From the NCBI GenBank assembly GCA_905221605.1, contig CAJNDS010001196.1, positions 1 to 29,300 of the forward strand: a stretch of 29,300 nt of DNA, in the 5' to 3' direction. Of the stretch, positions 1 through 9,215 are shown piece by piece; the stretch's first letter is position 1, and the number at the start of each line of letters is the position of its first letter. Source of the DNA: Symbiodinium natans (Eukaryota > Sar > Dinophyceae > Suessiales > Symbiodiniaceae). The notes beneath the pieces were generated by a model. That model worked only from the letters and a program-made list of their open reading frames with translations, was not told the origin of the DNA and did not search any database. The position numbers were made by a program, and so were the translations under genes.

Positions 1-330
1 GGGGTTTAGGGTTGAGGGTTTAGGATTTACGGTTGAAAACAGGCTGAGGCCTGAAATTTCATAAATGCCCCAGCACAGGGTTTTAGGGTTTGGCGCTTAG
101 GGTTGAGGGTCGAGGATTTAGGGCTGAGGGCTGAGGGTTTAGGGATTATGGTTTAGGTTTTAGGGTCTAGTGTTTTGGGGTTCAGGGTTTAGGATTGAGG
201 CTTTAGGCTTTAGGGTGAAGGGTTTCGGAGCAGTCCTGGGTTGAAAAGGGTGAAGGGGTTTAGGCCTAGGGGTTTAGGCCTTAGGGTTTAGGGATTAGGG
301 TTTCGGTTTTAGGGTTTGGGGTTTTGGCTT
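1..330. repeat. Degenerate TTTAGGG telomere-like repeat, G-rich on plus strand
   Basis: Dense degenerate copies of TTTAGGG and relatives such as TTGAGGG and TTTCGGG. They are irregular rather than a clean array, so this is interstitial or decayed subtelomeric sequence, not a functional chromosome end. No gene is visible. Confidence 0.85.
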
Positions 331-345
331 GCCTCAGTGCTGGCA

Positions 346-654
346 ATGGAGCCGCGTGGACCCATGGAGCCAACTGCCTTGGGAACTGATGGCCGGGCAG
401 CCTTCGAAGAGCCTTTCGGCTTTCGGCCACTGGGCGGCATCTTGGCAGAGATGCCAGACTTCGCAGAGATGCCACACACGGCGGATTCAGCACTCGCGCC
501 AGACCCAGTCCATGATGACGGGCCCATGGGCAGGACCCACCTTCTGACAAAGACCCCTCCGAGCCAGCGGGACGAGTGGATGACAGCAGCTGCTGGAGTG
601 AGAGAGAGAGAGAGGGAGAGAGAGAGAGAGAGATCCCTAAGCCCTACACCCTAA
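346..654 (+). CDS. Possible short ORF or exon embedded in telomere-like repeats
   Basis: A unique island of about 270 bases lies between telomere-like blocks. From the ATG at 346 an open frame runs about 100 codons. It is preceded by a plausible 3' splice site (cttgcctcag, ending near 337) and ends in a GA dinucleotide run that gives an Arg-Glu repeat. The protein is rich in Pro, Met and acidic residues, with no recognisable domain. It may be an isolated exon or a chance ORF; the GA-encoded tail argues against the last third being real. Function unknown. Confidence 0.2.
   Translation: MEPRGPMEPTALGTDGRAAFEEPFGFRPLGGILAEMPDFAEMPHTADSALAPDPVHDDGPMGRTHLLTKTPPSQRDEWMTAAAGVRERERERERERSLSPTP
599..632. 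repeat. (GA)n microsatellite
   Basis: Run of GA dinucleotides with one gagg interruption, directly before the CCCTAAA-orientation telomere-like block. Confidence 0.9.
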
Positions 655-1720
655 AACCTCAACCCTGAACGAACCCGAATTCTTAAGCCCTAAGCCCTAA
701 GGACCCTAAACCCTAAACCCTAAATGGAACCCTAAGCCCTAGGCCCTAAACCCTAAGGACCCTAAACCCTACCAACCCTAAACCCTAAGCCCTAAGCCTT
801 AAGAACCCTAAACCCTAAACCCTAAATGGAACCCTAAACCCCAAGCCCTAAGCCTTAAACCCTAAGGACCCTAAACCCTATACCCTAAATGGAACCCTAA
901 ACCCTAAGGCCTACGTTGGCATTCGACGGCATAGGCCTTTGAGTGTGTTCAGGGCACGGGGTTTGTGGTTACCCTAAACCCGAAACCCTAAATGGAACCC
1001 TATGCCGTCGAATGCCAACGTAGGGTTTAGGGCTTAGGGTTTAGGGCTCCATTTAAGGTATAGGGTTTAGGGTCCTTAGGGTTTCAGGCTTAGGGCTTGG
1101 GGCTTAGGGTTTCATTTAGGGTTTAGGGTAACCGCAAACCCCGAGCCCTGAACACACCCAAAGGCCTATGCCGTCGAACGCCAACGTAGGGTTTAGGCCT
1201 GAGGGTAGGGTGTGTTCAGCCCTAAGCCTTAAACCCTAATTAAGGACCCGAAACCCTAAAGCCTAAGCCCGACACCCAGCCCTAAAGCCCGAACCCTAAA
1301 CCCTAAACCCTAAAGCCCGAACCCTAAACCCTACACTAGCGACGAGCGTCGAGCGCCTCGTACTTAAGGTTTAAGTCTAAGGGCTTAGGGTTTAGGAGCT
1401 CATTGTCGCTGCTGGGGTTTAGGGTTTAAGGTTTAGGGCCCTAAACCCTACACCCGAAGCGCAGGCCTGGCTTTTGCCTGTGCAGCAAGGGGCTCGCTTC
1501 GACAGGCTTGGAGCTTTTGAGGGCTATTAAGGGTATTAGGGGTAGTCGGGTTTCGGGCTCAGGGTTTCGGGTTCAAAAGTTTAGGTGGGTTCGGTGTAGG
1601 GTTGACGGTGGTGGGTTCGGTGTAGGGTTGACGGTTTAGGGCTTAGGGTTTCGGGCCTACGTGCTAGGGTTTAGGTTTGAGGGTTAGGCTCTAGGGTTTG
1701 GGGTAGGGCTAAGGCGTAGG
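640..1720. repeat. Telomere-like repeats with switching orientation
   Basis: CCCTAAA orientation prevails from about 640 to 1000, TTTAGGG from about 1020 to 1200, then CCCTAAA again to about 1340 and mixed after. A recurring 20-30 base non-telomeric module (cctacgttggcattcgacgg and its complement) is interspersed. No gene is visible. Confidence 0.8.
846..1195. repeat. Nested imperfect inverted repeat in telomere-like DNA
   Basis: The stretch 846-937 recurs as its reverse complement at about 1001-1095, including gcattcgacggcatagg. The stretch about 909-975 recurs inverted at about 1120-1195, including the rarer gtgtgttcaggg segment. One left segment therefore has two inverted partners, giving a nested palindrome of about 350 bases. 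Some mismatches are present. Confidence 0.75.
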
Positions 1721-2290
1721 GTTCAGCATCTATCGAAATTTTAAACGCAGAATGGTAAAGACTCATCTATACCACAAAGTAAGCACGATAGACGTCTAGG
1801 AAAATAGCCCGTGAACCCTAAGCACACCTGAGACTAACTAAGTACCCTGAAAACCCTAAGCCCTCGCCCTAAACCTAACACCTAACCCTAAAAACCCAAT
1901 TGAAAAAATATGGTTCGATGTAGGGTCTAGGGTTTACTGGAGTTTAGGCCGTGGGGCATATTTCGTCAACAGCATATCTGTTGCCTACTATTTGTATATT
2001 AATGTTAAATGTAGGTTCGGTTGACACGTCTTGGTAGAGCTGCAGGAAACTAACCCTAAACCTTGAACACCGGTTTTTAGGGTTAGGACTCGGGTTGAGG
2101 GCCAGGGTTGAGGGTTTAGGAGTTACGGCTGTTTAGGGTTTAAGGGCTTTAGGGTTTAGGGTGCATGCAGTTTTTATGAATCTAGCCTCGGCCGATTTGA
2201 TTTTTTTACTGGCTTAGGATTTAGGGCGGCTGCTCTTACCTTAAACCTTGAACTGTACACCTTAAGCCCTCTAGTAGCACCGAGCTTCTA
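1720..2290. other. Non-coding, scattered telomere-like motifs
   Basis: AT-richer sequence with occasional TTTAGGG fragments. I see no ORF with coding character, no RNA gene and no clean repeat. Confidence 0.6.
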
Positions 2291-2600
2291 TATTGACAAT
2301 ATATAGATTCTAGATCAACAAGCTGAATCCTGACTTTAGACTAGGATGTAGATCAGTTTCATATAGATTCTACATCAACAAGCTGAATCCTCAATTTAGA
2401 CTAGGATTAGATCAATTTTATATAGATTCTAGATCAACAAGTTGAATCCCACATTTAGACTAGGATTTATATCAATTTGATCTAAAACGTATGCAGAATA
2501 ATCTACAGCCTGACGGACTAGATTTCAAATCGTTTTGACTTCAACGTAAATATGAACCCCGTAGCTACGTGAGACGTGAGGCTTTCCTAGGATCCATCTA
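2291..2600. repeat. 60-bp AT-rich tandem repeat, block A
   Basis: Units of 59-60 bases begin with atatagattctagatcaaca near 2301, 2361 and 2420, each followed by agctgaatcc and a tttagactagg segment. A diverged unit ends in a cagcctgacggacta segment and an aacgtaaatatgaacc tail. Confidence 0.8.
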
Positions 2601-2764
2601 GACATTGTGTCCAAACCCCCACGTGGAGGACACCGCAACTACCGCAAGGAGACACCTCAGGCCCAAGGTTTAGGGTTCAAGGTTTAGGGTTCAGGCTGTC
2701 ATTGGTGTGCTGCGCAGGGTTTCCCTTTCCACCAAGCAAGCATTCAATCTAGCGTTAGATCCAT

Positions 2765-3095
2765 AATGGGCTGAATCCTAACTCTAGACTAATATCTAGA
2801 TCAATTTTAAATAGATTCTAGATCAAAAAGCTGAATCCTGACTTTAGACTAGGATCTAGATAAGTTTCATATAGATTCTACATCAGCAAGCTGAATCCTA
2901 AATTTAGACTAGCATTTAGATCAATTTTATATAGATTCTAGATTAACCAGCTAAATCCCACATTTAGACCAGGCTCTATCTTACTTTGATCTAAATCTTA
3001 GATAAAATAATTTACATCCTGACGGACAGAATTCAAATCGTTCTGATTTCAACGTAAACATAAACCTCGTAGCTACAGGAGACGTGGGGCTTTAA
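2765..3095. repeat. 60-bp AT-rich tandem repeat, block B (diverged copy of block A)
   Basis: The same 60-base units recur at about 2765-2990, followed by the same tail (cctgacggacag and aacgtaaacataaacc), so the whole block A appears duplicated. A weaker third trace, with gatctaaaacttagat and cactaggatctag, lies at 3130-3270. Confidence 0.75.
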
Positions 3096-3269
3096 ACAAC
3101 CTTACCTGGAACAAGCATTCAGGTGCAGCGTGGGTATTGACAATATCTGCATTGTCAAAGATAATTGATTTTGAACTAGGATTTATATTGTTTTGATCTA
3201 AAACTTAGATATAATGCGCTAAATCGTGTCTTACACTAGGATCTAGTTCGTTTTAATCTCAAATGTAGA

Positions 3270-4700
3270 CGTAATAACTTCGCACAGTGCTTCAGCCCAG
3301 AGGCATCCAGGCACCGCAGCCCAGGCACCGCAGCCCGGGTGCGGTGAAGGGGTCAGGGGCAAGGGTTCGGTGTAGGGTTTAGCTGCCATCGCCATCCGGT
3401 TGACAAGGGTTGGAGGTTTTTAGGATTTTGGCTGAGGGTTTAGTAAGGGTTTAGGCACAAGGAGCTCGCCCCCGCGCTGCCGCCTTCTAGGGTTTCGGGT
3501 TTAGGTTTAGGAGTTGAAATGTAGGGCTCGGTGTGTGTTTCAGTTAATTGGTCTGGGATCCACCTAGACGCCGGGAGGTGTGGTTTTGGGTTTATAGGGT
3601 TTAGGGTGCGTGGTTGCCGATCAGGCAGCTGCCGGGGGGTGTGGTGACCGTTCAGGTCGCTGCCCTCCCTAGGGGTTTAGGTTTTCCAGGGGTTTGACGG
3701 GGAGGTCTAATTTAAACCCAAAACCCTGCAGGTTTTAATGTCGGGTTTGAGGTATTGGGTCTAGGGTTTCGGAGCTAGAACCCTAAACTAAAATTCTTGA
3801 ACCCTGCAGAATTGTGTACTTCAAACCCCCAAGCCCTTTGTAAGGTGCCCTAAACCCTGTCCAGGGAACCCCGCAGAATTATGTACTTTAAACCCCCAAG
3901 CCCTTTGTAAGGTGCCCTAAACCCTGTCCAGGGTTTCTGCGGGTGCCAGGGTTGGGGTGGTGGGGGGGGGGGCCGTTGGAAGGTTTGGGGGTCCTTTTGC
4001 AACTTCTTTGAAAAGTCACGCCAGGAACAAACCTAAACCCTAAACCCTCCTAAGCCCTAAACCCTAGACCGTCCGAAACCCAAAGCCCTTCATGAAAGCC
4101 CTCCCAACAAACCCCCCCCCCCTACAAAGGAGCGACCTGAATCCTGCGGAGTTGAGAGTCTTAAGGGTTTCGGGCCAGGGCTTAGGGACCCAAACCCCGA
4201 AACCCTAAACCCTAACCCGAAACCCTAAACTCCCTCGGCAGATACATCGTGGCGGAGTTCTTCGCAGGTCGTCGGACCCAGCGCAGGATGGCGCACCTCG
4301 TCGGGTCATAAGGGTTGAGGTCTGGCGTTGGGGATCTTGGGGCCTTAGGATGTTGGGGTCTCAGGGTCTCAGGATTCGAGGGTCTTAGCCCTAATAGCCC
4401 CCAGCCGAATTTAAGCCAAACCCTAACCCCTAAATCCTAAACCCTAAACCCTAAGCCCTAAACCCCCCAAACGACCGGCAGACCCTATAACTGGAACCAG
4501 TAGTGTTTTGGTTTAGGGCAGAGGGAACTTTTAAATAGAAAACCCAAACCTTAACTCTAAGGCTATGATTCAGGGTATGTTTCGGGGTATGTTTGGCGGG
4601 CGGTCACTCAAGCTTAGAGTTTGGGGTTGAGTTTTTGTTTTAAGGCCAAAGGGTCGATAGCAATTGGTTGTAAGAGGTTTGCGGTGCCTCGGGCTTTCAT
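3270..4700. other. Non-coding degenerate telomere-like sequence
   Basis: Mixed-orientation TTTAGGG/CCCTAAA motifs, a G-run near 3961-3972 and the duplication at 3800-3933. No convincing ORF or RNA gene. Confidence 0.6.
3800..3933. repeat. 67-bp tandem duplication
   Basis: Two adjacent 67-base units (3800-3866 and 3867-3933), each running from aaccc.gcagaatt to ctgtccaggg and sharing ccccaagccctttgtaaggt. They differ at only a few positions, so the duplication is fairly recent. Confidence 0.9.
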
Positions 4701-4712
4701 AATGACATCCTA

Positions 4713-5042
4713 AAGGTCGCCGCTGCATCAGCGGGCCGTCCGGCAGGTCGCCACTCCATCAGCAGGCCCGCGGGATTGTGGCCCTTGGGTCTTGTCGGGT
4801 TTAGGGTTTAGGGTTTAGGGGTTAGGGTGATCGCCAACTAAACTTCCCTCAGCATGACTCTGCTACTCAAGCCGCTGGGGGAATTTCAAAGCCATGTGCA
4901 AGGCTTCTCTTGTAACCCTCGACTGCCTAAACTACATGGAAACCTTATCATATAAACCCGGAAACCTAAACCCTAAACCAGAAGCTGCGACAAAACGCTT
5001 CTAATGTGGTGCTTATGCAATTAACAGTGGACCTTTCATACA
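4713..5042. repeat. Duplicated 5' flank, copy 1 (upstream of HMG-pseudokinase gene)
   Basis: This roughly 330-base segment recurs in the same orientation at 7255-7622 with small indels. Shared landmarks are the ggtcgccgctgc start, a TTTAGGG cluster, gccatgtgcaaggcttctct, gaagctgcgacaaaacgctt and acctttcatac. It ends about 70 bases before the start codon at 5115, so it may carry promoter or 5' leader sequence. That role is inferred. Confidence 0.85.
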
Positions 5043-5114
5043 GAGAACTCCTGTCTTGCAATTGTCGTAGAAGAAACATGGTGGCTGCCTAGATCGGCCA
5101 TCTTCTTCGCTGCC

Positions 5115-6326
5115 ATGCCACCCAAGGGGTCTAAATCTGACCCGGCCTCTCCAAAAAAGCCGGAATCTGCTGCTGCGAAAAAGGCTGCCAAAAAGGCCGC
5201 CGACAAGGCTGTCAAACAGTTTCTTCCGAAAAAAAGAACACCTTATGCAATCTTCGTGTCAGAGCAGTACGCACGGATTCAGGACGATGTCAAGCGAGAG
5301 CAAGAGGCCTCGGGGTCAGCAGATCAGAAACGTCCACAACGTCTGGCATTCGACCGCATCGGAGACGAGTGGAAGCGCTTGGGCAAAAAGGGCCAAGAGC
5401 CATACCAGAAGAGGGCCAAGGAGGAGGAAGCCGCGTTTGCTCGAGCGAAGGAGCAACTCATGTCTGGAGGGGCGAACGGCCAACCTCAGCATGGACCTGG
5501 CTCAAGCATAGGCGAGTATGAGCTCCTGGACACGGTCTTGTGGAGAGGAACGTCCGTGGCTGCCTATGCTGCACTGCACAAGGATCTTCGTTTCGAATCT
5601 GCTGCAGTGGTTTATGAGTCTCAGGCGGACTTCCGACATGAAGTAGGCATCTTGCAGCAGCTCTGGCGGGCGGAAGAAAACGATGCATGGAATTGTGATG
5701 TCTTCTTGCGTGTGCAGCAGGCCATCATTTGCAACGATCCGGTGAAATGCATCGTCTTTGAGAAGTTGCCTCGGCTGAGCGACGTGCTGACAAGATCTGG
5801 TCCGCTGAGGGGCCACAAGCTGCAGGCAATGGCTGCGCAGTTGGCGCTCGCGGTGACGCAGCTGCACGGACTGCAACTCTTGCACCTGGACTTGAGGCCG
5901 CATGCGGCATTCTGGAACGAGCAGGATTGCACCCTGAAGCTTGGAAGACTGACCTTGTGTCAGGCGGAGGCTGCGCTGGCAGCGCAATCACAGGACACGG
6001 CCGCGTACACTGGGCTCTACCGACCACCGGAGGTCTGGCGAGGTGCAACTCCATCCAGACGGTCAGAGAGTTGGGCATACGGGGTCACACTGATGGAATG
6101 CTTCGCTGGCACACATCCCTTTACAGACATGGAACAGATTTGGAGTTTTGATGCGACGGTGTCTGATTTCCAGGAGCTTGACAAGCGTGTTCCAGCCATG
6201 AGCTCGATGCCCCAGGATACTCGTTATGTGTGTCACTTGTTCATGCGGCATGTGTCTGACAGCAGAATGCTGGTTGAGGAGTTCTTGAAGAATCGCCCGC
6301 TGCAGCAGAAGTTGTGCCAGCAGTAA
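5115..6326 (+). CDS. HMG-box protein fused to a protein pseudokinase domain
   Basis: Intact 403-residue intronless ORF from the first ATG. Residues 1-40 are Lys/Ala/Pro-rich and basic, as expected for a DNA-binding or nuclear-targeting tail. Residues about 40-116 look like an HMG box: a KKRTPYAIFVSEQYARIQ first helix, then the FDRIGDEWKRLGKKGQEPYQKRA-type helix pair (split here by eye), ending in a charged helix. Residues about 134-395 have a protein-kinase layout: a single Gly in the loop (G145), a helix C Glu (E176), HLDLRPH at 257-263 with the catalytic-loop Asp D259, YRPPEVW at 302-308 in the APE position, and SWAYGVTLMECFAG at 319-332 as subdomain IX. Key catalytic residues are missing. 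The VAIK lysine position is Tyr167, the catalytic-loop Asn is Ala264, and DFG is replaced by Gly277-Arg-Leu. It is therefore probably a catalytically dead, chromatin-associated scaffold. The lack of introns, unlike the split genes downstream, suggests retroposition. The HMG box is clear; the kinase fold is well supported; the role is inferred. Confidence 0.85.
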   Translation: MPPKGSKSDPASPKKPESAAAKKAAKKAADKAVKQFLPKKRTPYAIFVSEQYARIQDDVKREQEASGSADQKRPQRLAFDRIGDEWKRLGKKGQEPYQKRAKEEEAAFARAKEQLMSGGANGQPQHGPGSSIGEYELLDTVLWRGTSVAAYAALHKDLRFESAAVVYESQADFRHEVGILQQLWRAEENDAWNCDVFLRVQQAIICNDPVKCIVFEKLPRLSDVLTRSGPLRGHKLQAMAAQLALAVTQLHGLQLLHLDLRPHAAFWNEQDCTLKLGRLTLCQAEAALAAQSQDTAAYTGLYRPPEVWRGATPSRRSESWAYGVTLMECFAGTHPFTDMEQIWSFDATVSDFQELDKRVPAMSSMPQDTRYVCHLFMRHVSDSRMLVEEFLKNRPLQQKLCQQ

Positions 6327-6508
6327 CAGTACTAGGGCTGGCCTAGAGGACCTGTCGTTCTTCCTGCCTTGGAAACAGATAAACCCAACATGAATGCCAA
6401 GCGCTAACCCCAAGACCCGAGGCGCTCACCCTTGAAACTAAATATAATTGTAATAACCGCACCAATCAGAGGTCTTATAGCCTTCAGGGTTTGGGGTTTA
6501 AACTTGAA
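6327..6508. other. 3' flank of HMG-pseudokinase gene
   Basis: Short AT-leaning flank (aaactaaatataattgtaat near 6436) after the stop codon, then telomere-like sequence. No poly(A) tract is left that would prove retroposition. Confidence 0.4.
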
Positions 6509-6768
6509 AGGGTTTAGGGTTTAAAGGGTCTAGGGATTGGGTTTTTGGTTTTAGGGTTAGCCCTGGCTAAATTCGAACCCTTTCGAGTGTAGCTCCTCAC
6601 GCAACCCTAACAAAAGAACCTCAACCCCAAGCCCGAACTCTTTGGAGCCCTTAACCCTCGAGCCCACAAGAGCTCCCTCCGGCAGGTCGCCGCTGCGTCA
6701 GCAGCCGCTCCATCAGCAGGCCCACGGGATTGAGGCCCTTGGGTCTTGTCAGGAGGTTTAGGGGTTTA
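6508..6768. repeat. Dispersed repeat, copy B1
   Basis: About 260 bases recurring in the same orientation at 7090-7342. Shared landmarks are aaagggtctagggattgggt, gttagccctggctaaa, ctttcgagtgtagctcctca and cacgggattgaggcccttgg. B1 lacks an internal stretch of about 25 bases in the ggcaggtcgcc module that the later copy keeps. Confidence 0.85.
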
Positions 6769-7088
6769 TAGAAATTGTATTTAGTTTGTGTCCGGAGTTT
6801 TGTCGGGATTTGCCGGGTTTTGTTTCTTGCTTTTGCTGAAATTTGGGGAGGTTTTGTCGGGTGGGGCTGGGGGGGTGGGGGGGGGTGGGGGGGGGGACTG
6901 GGAGGCTGGGGGGGCCTGAAGGATTGGGGCTGGGAGCTGTAGGGGCTTGTCTTTCACCATTCAGGGGCTTGTTTGGTGCCTGAAAGCCATGCTTTTGTCT
7001 GATGGGGTCTTACACTGTGAAGGATGAAGGGGTTATTGTGTGAGCTGCTCGTAATGAAACGCATACGATATCTCTTTTTCCTGGCCTT
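6769..7088. other. Unique non-coding spacer with G-run tract
   Basis: Contains a G-rich tract at about 6844-6925 with four or more runs of seven or more G, potentially quadruplex-forming. No ORF with coding character. Confidence 0.6.
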
Positions 7089-7089
7089 G

Positions 7090-7342
7090 AAGGTTTAGGG
7101 TTTAAAGGGTCTAGGGATTGGGTTCGGTTAGCCCTGGCTAAACTCCAACCCTTTCGAGTGTAGCTCCTCACGCAGCCCTAACAAAAGAACCTCAACCCCA
7201 AGCCCGAACTCTTTGGAGCCCTTAACCCTCGTGCCCACAAGAGCTCCCTCCGGCAGGTCGCCGCTGCGTTAGCAGGCCCTCCGGCAGGTCGCCACTCCAT
7301 CAGCAGGCCCACGGGATTGAGGCCCTTGGGTCTTGTCGGGTT
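7090..7342. repeat. Dispersed repeat, copy B2
   Basis: Second copy of the 6508-6768 segment. It runs directly into copy 2 of the duplicated 5' flank, so the two repeats overlap in the ggcaggtcgcc module. Confidence 0.85.
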
Positions 7343-7622
7343 TAGGGTTTAGGGTTTAGGGTTTAGGGTTTAGGGGTTTAGGGTCTAGGGTTTAGGGTTT
7401 AGGGTGATCGCCAACTTAGCTTCCCTGAGCGCGAGTCTGCTGAAGCCGCTGGGGTCCCAGAATTCCAAAGCCATGTGCAAGGCTTCTCTTGTAACCCTCG
7501 AATGCCTGAACTACATGGGAACCTTATCATTTCAACCCGGAAACCTAAACCCTAAACCAGAAGCTGCGACAAAACGCTTCTAATGTGGCGCTTATGCAAT
7601 TAACATTGGACCTTTCATACGT
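7255..7622. repeat. Duplicated 5' flank, copy 2
   Basis: Second copy of 4713-5042, with a longer internal TTTAGGG run at about 7339-7405 (about nine near-perfect units). It ends about 30 bases before the ATG at 7653. Two candidate genes therefore share nearly the same upstream sequence. Confidence 0.85.
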
Positions 7623-7652
7623 TGAGACACCTGATTCCGTGACCTCAGCGAG

Positions 7653-7692
7653 ATGGCATCTGTGCGAGGTCACAGTCCAGAAGGCGCGGGTA
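7653..7692 (+). CDS. Possible first exon of the hAT-like gene
   Basis: ATG at 7653 follows the duplicated 5' flank. Twelve codons later is a strong-looking donor (gcgg|gtaagg at 7690) and, just after, a second (aag|gtcagt). Read straight through, the frame continues to 63 residues and gains a signal-peptide-like Leu-rich stretch, but that part lies beyond both donors. The splice phase does not match the acceptor at 7838 with either donor, so the join is unresolved. Confidence 0.25.
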
Positions 7693-9184
7693 AGGTCAGT
7701 AAAGCTCGAGTTGAAGCCTTGCTTTTATTGATACTTGTTTGCACGTCCGGTGCACCTGCAGGTGCACATGCGAAGAGATGTCTGGAGAAGCACGGGAGTG
7801 TACTGGTCTCGGGTTCTAAGTTAATGTGGCATTTTCAGTTGTAACGCTACGAAACCTGAGGCAAAGCTGTGCATCAAGCGGTGCAACCGCTGCAAGTACA
7901 TCAAGCATGCTGCTTCCTGGCAAAAGAAACTTGTTTATTCTACCAGCTCCGGGGGCACCGCCACGTGGCTGGTGGAGAGCGACAGCAACAAGCCATGGGG
8001 ATTGGGGTGCGCAGTTTGCAGAGATGCTTGTGACAACCCGGCTGCATCTGGATCGGCCTTTGTCCAAATGAAGAAGGGTGCAGCCCAATACGAGGTGTGT
8101 GCTGTCTTTCGGAAGGGTGTTTCTGCATCTTTTTGTTCTTTCCACAAAAGCATAGCAAGGGAGACAGACAGACAGAGAGAGAGATTAAACAAAGGTAAAT
8201 TGTAATACAACACGACTACTAACAACTTTAGGAAATGTGTCGCCCGGCTTTGGTCACTAAAACGACAGAAACAACTTTAGGAAATGTGTCGCCCGGCTTT
8301 GGTCACTAAAACGACAGAAACAACTAGGAAATGTGTCGCCCGGCTTTGGTCACTAAAACGACAGAAACTACTTCAGGAAATGTGTCGCCCGGCTTTGGTC
8401 ACTAAAACGACACGAACTACTTTAGGAAATGTGTCGCCCGGCTTGGATCACTCAAACGACACAAACTACTTTAGGAAATGTGTCGCCCGGCTTTGGTCAC
8501 TAAAACGACACAAACAACTTTAGGAAATGTGTCGCCCGGCTTTGCTCACTAAAACGACACAAACTACTTTAGGAAAAGTGGCGCCCGGTTTTGGTCACTC
8601 AAACGACACTAACTACTTTAGGAAATGTGTCGCCCGGTTTTGGTCACTCAAAACGACACTAACTACTTTAGGAAATGTGTCGCGCGGTTTTGGTCACTAA
8701 AACGACATGCGCTACTTTAGGAAATGTGTCGCACGGCTTTGGACTCGCTCCTCCTTGCTTTATATCTCTGTGCGAGGTGCCTATGACCCGGTTCGGGGGT
8801 ATGCTGCAGCTGGAGGATCTTCGGCGTCACGGAGAGTCGGATGGGCACATTCGGAGCTTGGAGAAGCTGGGACAGCCAGCTGCATCGCCCGGGGGGAGCG
8901 AGGAGGACAAGGCAGTGCCGACACCAGCGCAAGTGCGCCTGGCGCTTGAAGTCCTGCGGATGCCTAGCAGCGCGCAGGGTAGGTCCTACGAAGCTCGGTG
9001 CGAACTGGCGGGGCGAGCCGATTGCAGGAACTTTCCTGCGGGTCGCTCCTGCGCGACCGAGCACGCGCGAATCATCAGGACAGTTGCAGAGGTGCTGTGG
9101 GACGAGGCCCGGCAGTGGCCCGTTGCGTAGACGTGTGTGTGTGTGTGTGGGTGGGTGGGCGGGCGGGCGGGCGGGCGGGCGTGC

Positions 9185-9215
<31 letters not shown>

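Noticed and set aside
1-330. True chromosome end
   Set aside because: Repeats are degenerate, change orientation and recur throughout the window; the clean array at 13128-13217 is internal.
7653-7844. Secreted protein with a signal peptide
   Set aside because: The Leu-rich stretch lies after two good splice donors and the frame is short; probably intron read-through.
8284-8523. 79-codon frame over the 49-bp array
   Set aside because: Repeat translation inside a phase-consistent intron.
8229-8745. CRISPR-like array
   Set aside because: Units are contiguous with no unique spacers, and the setting is a eukaryotic intron.
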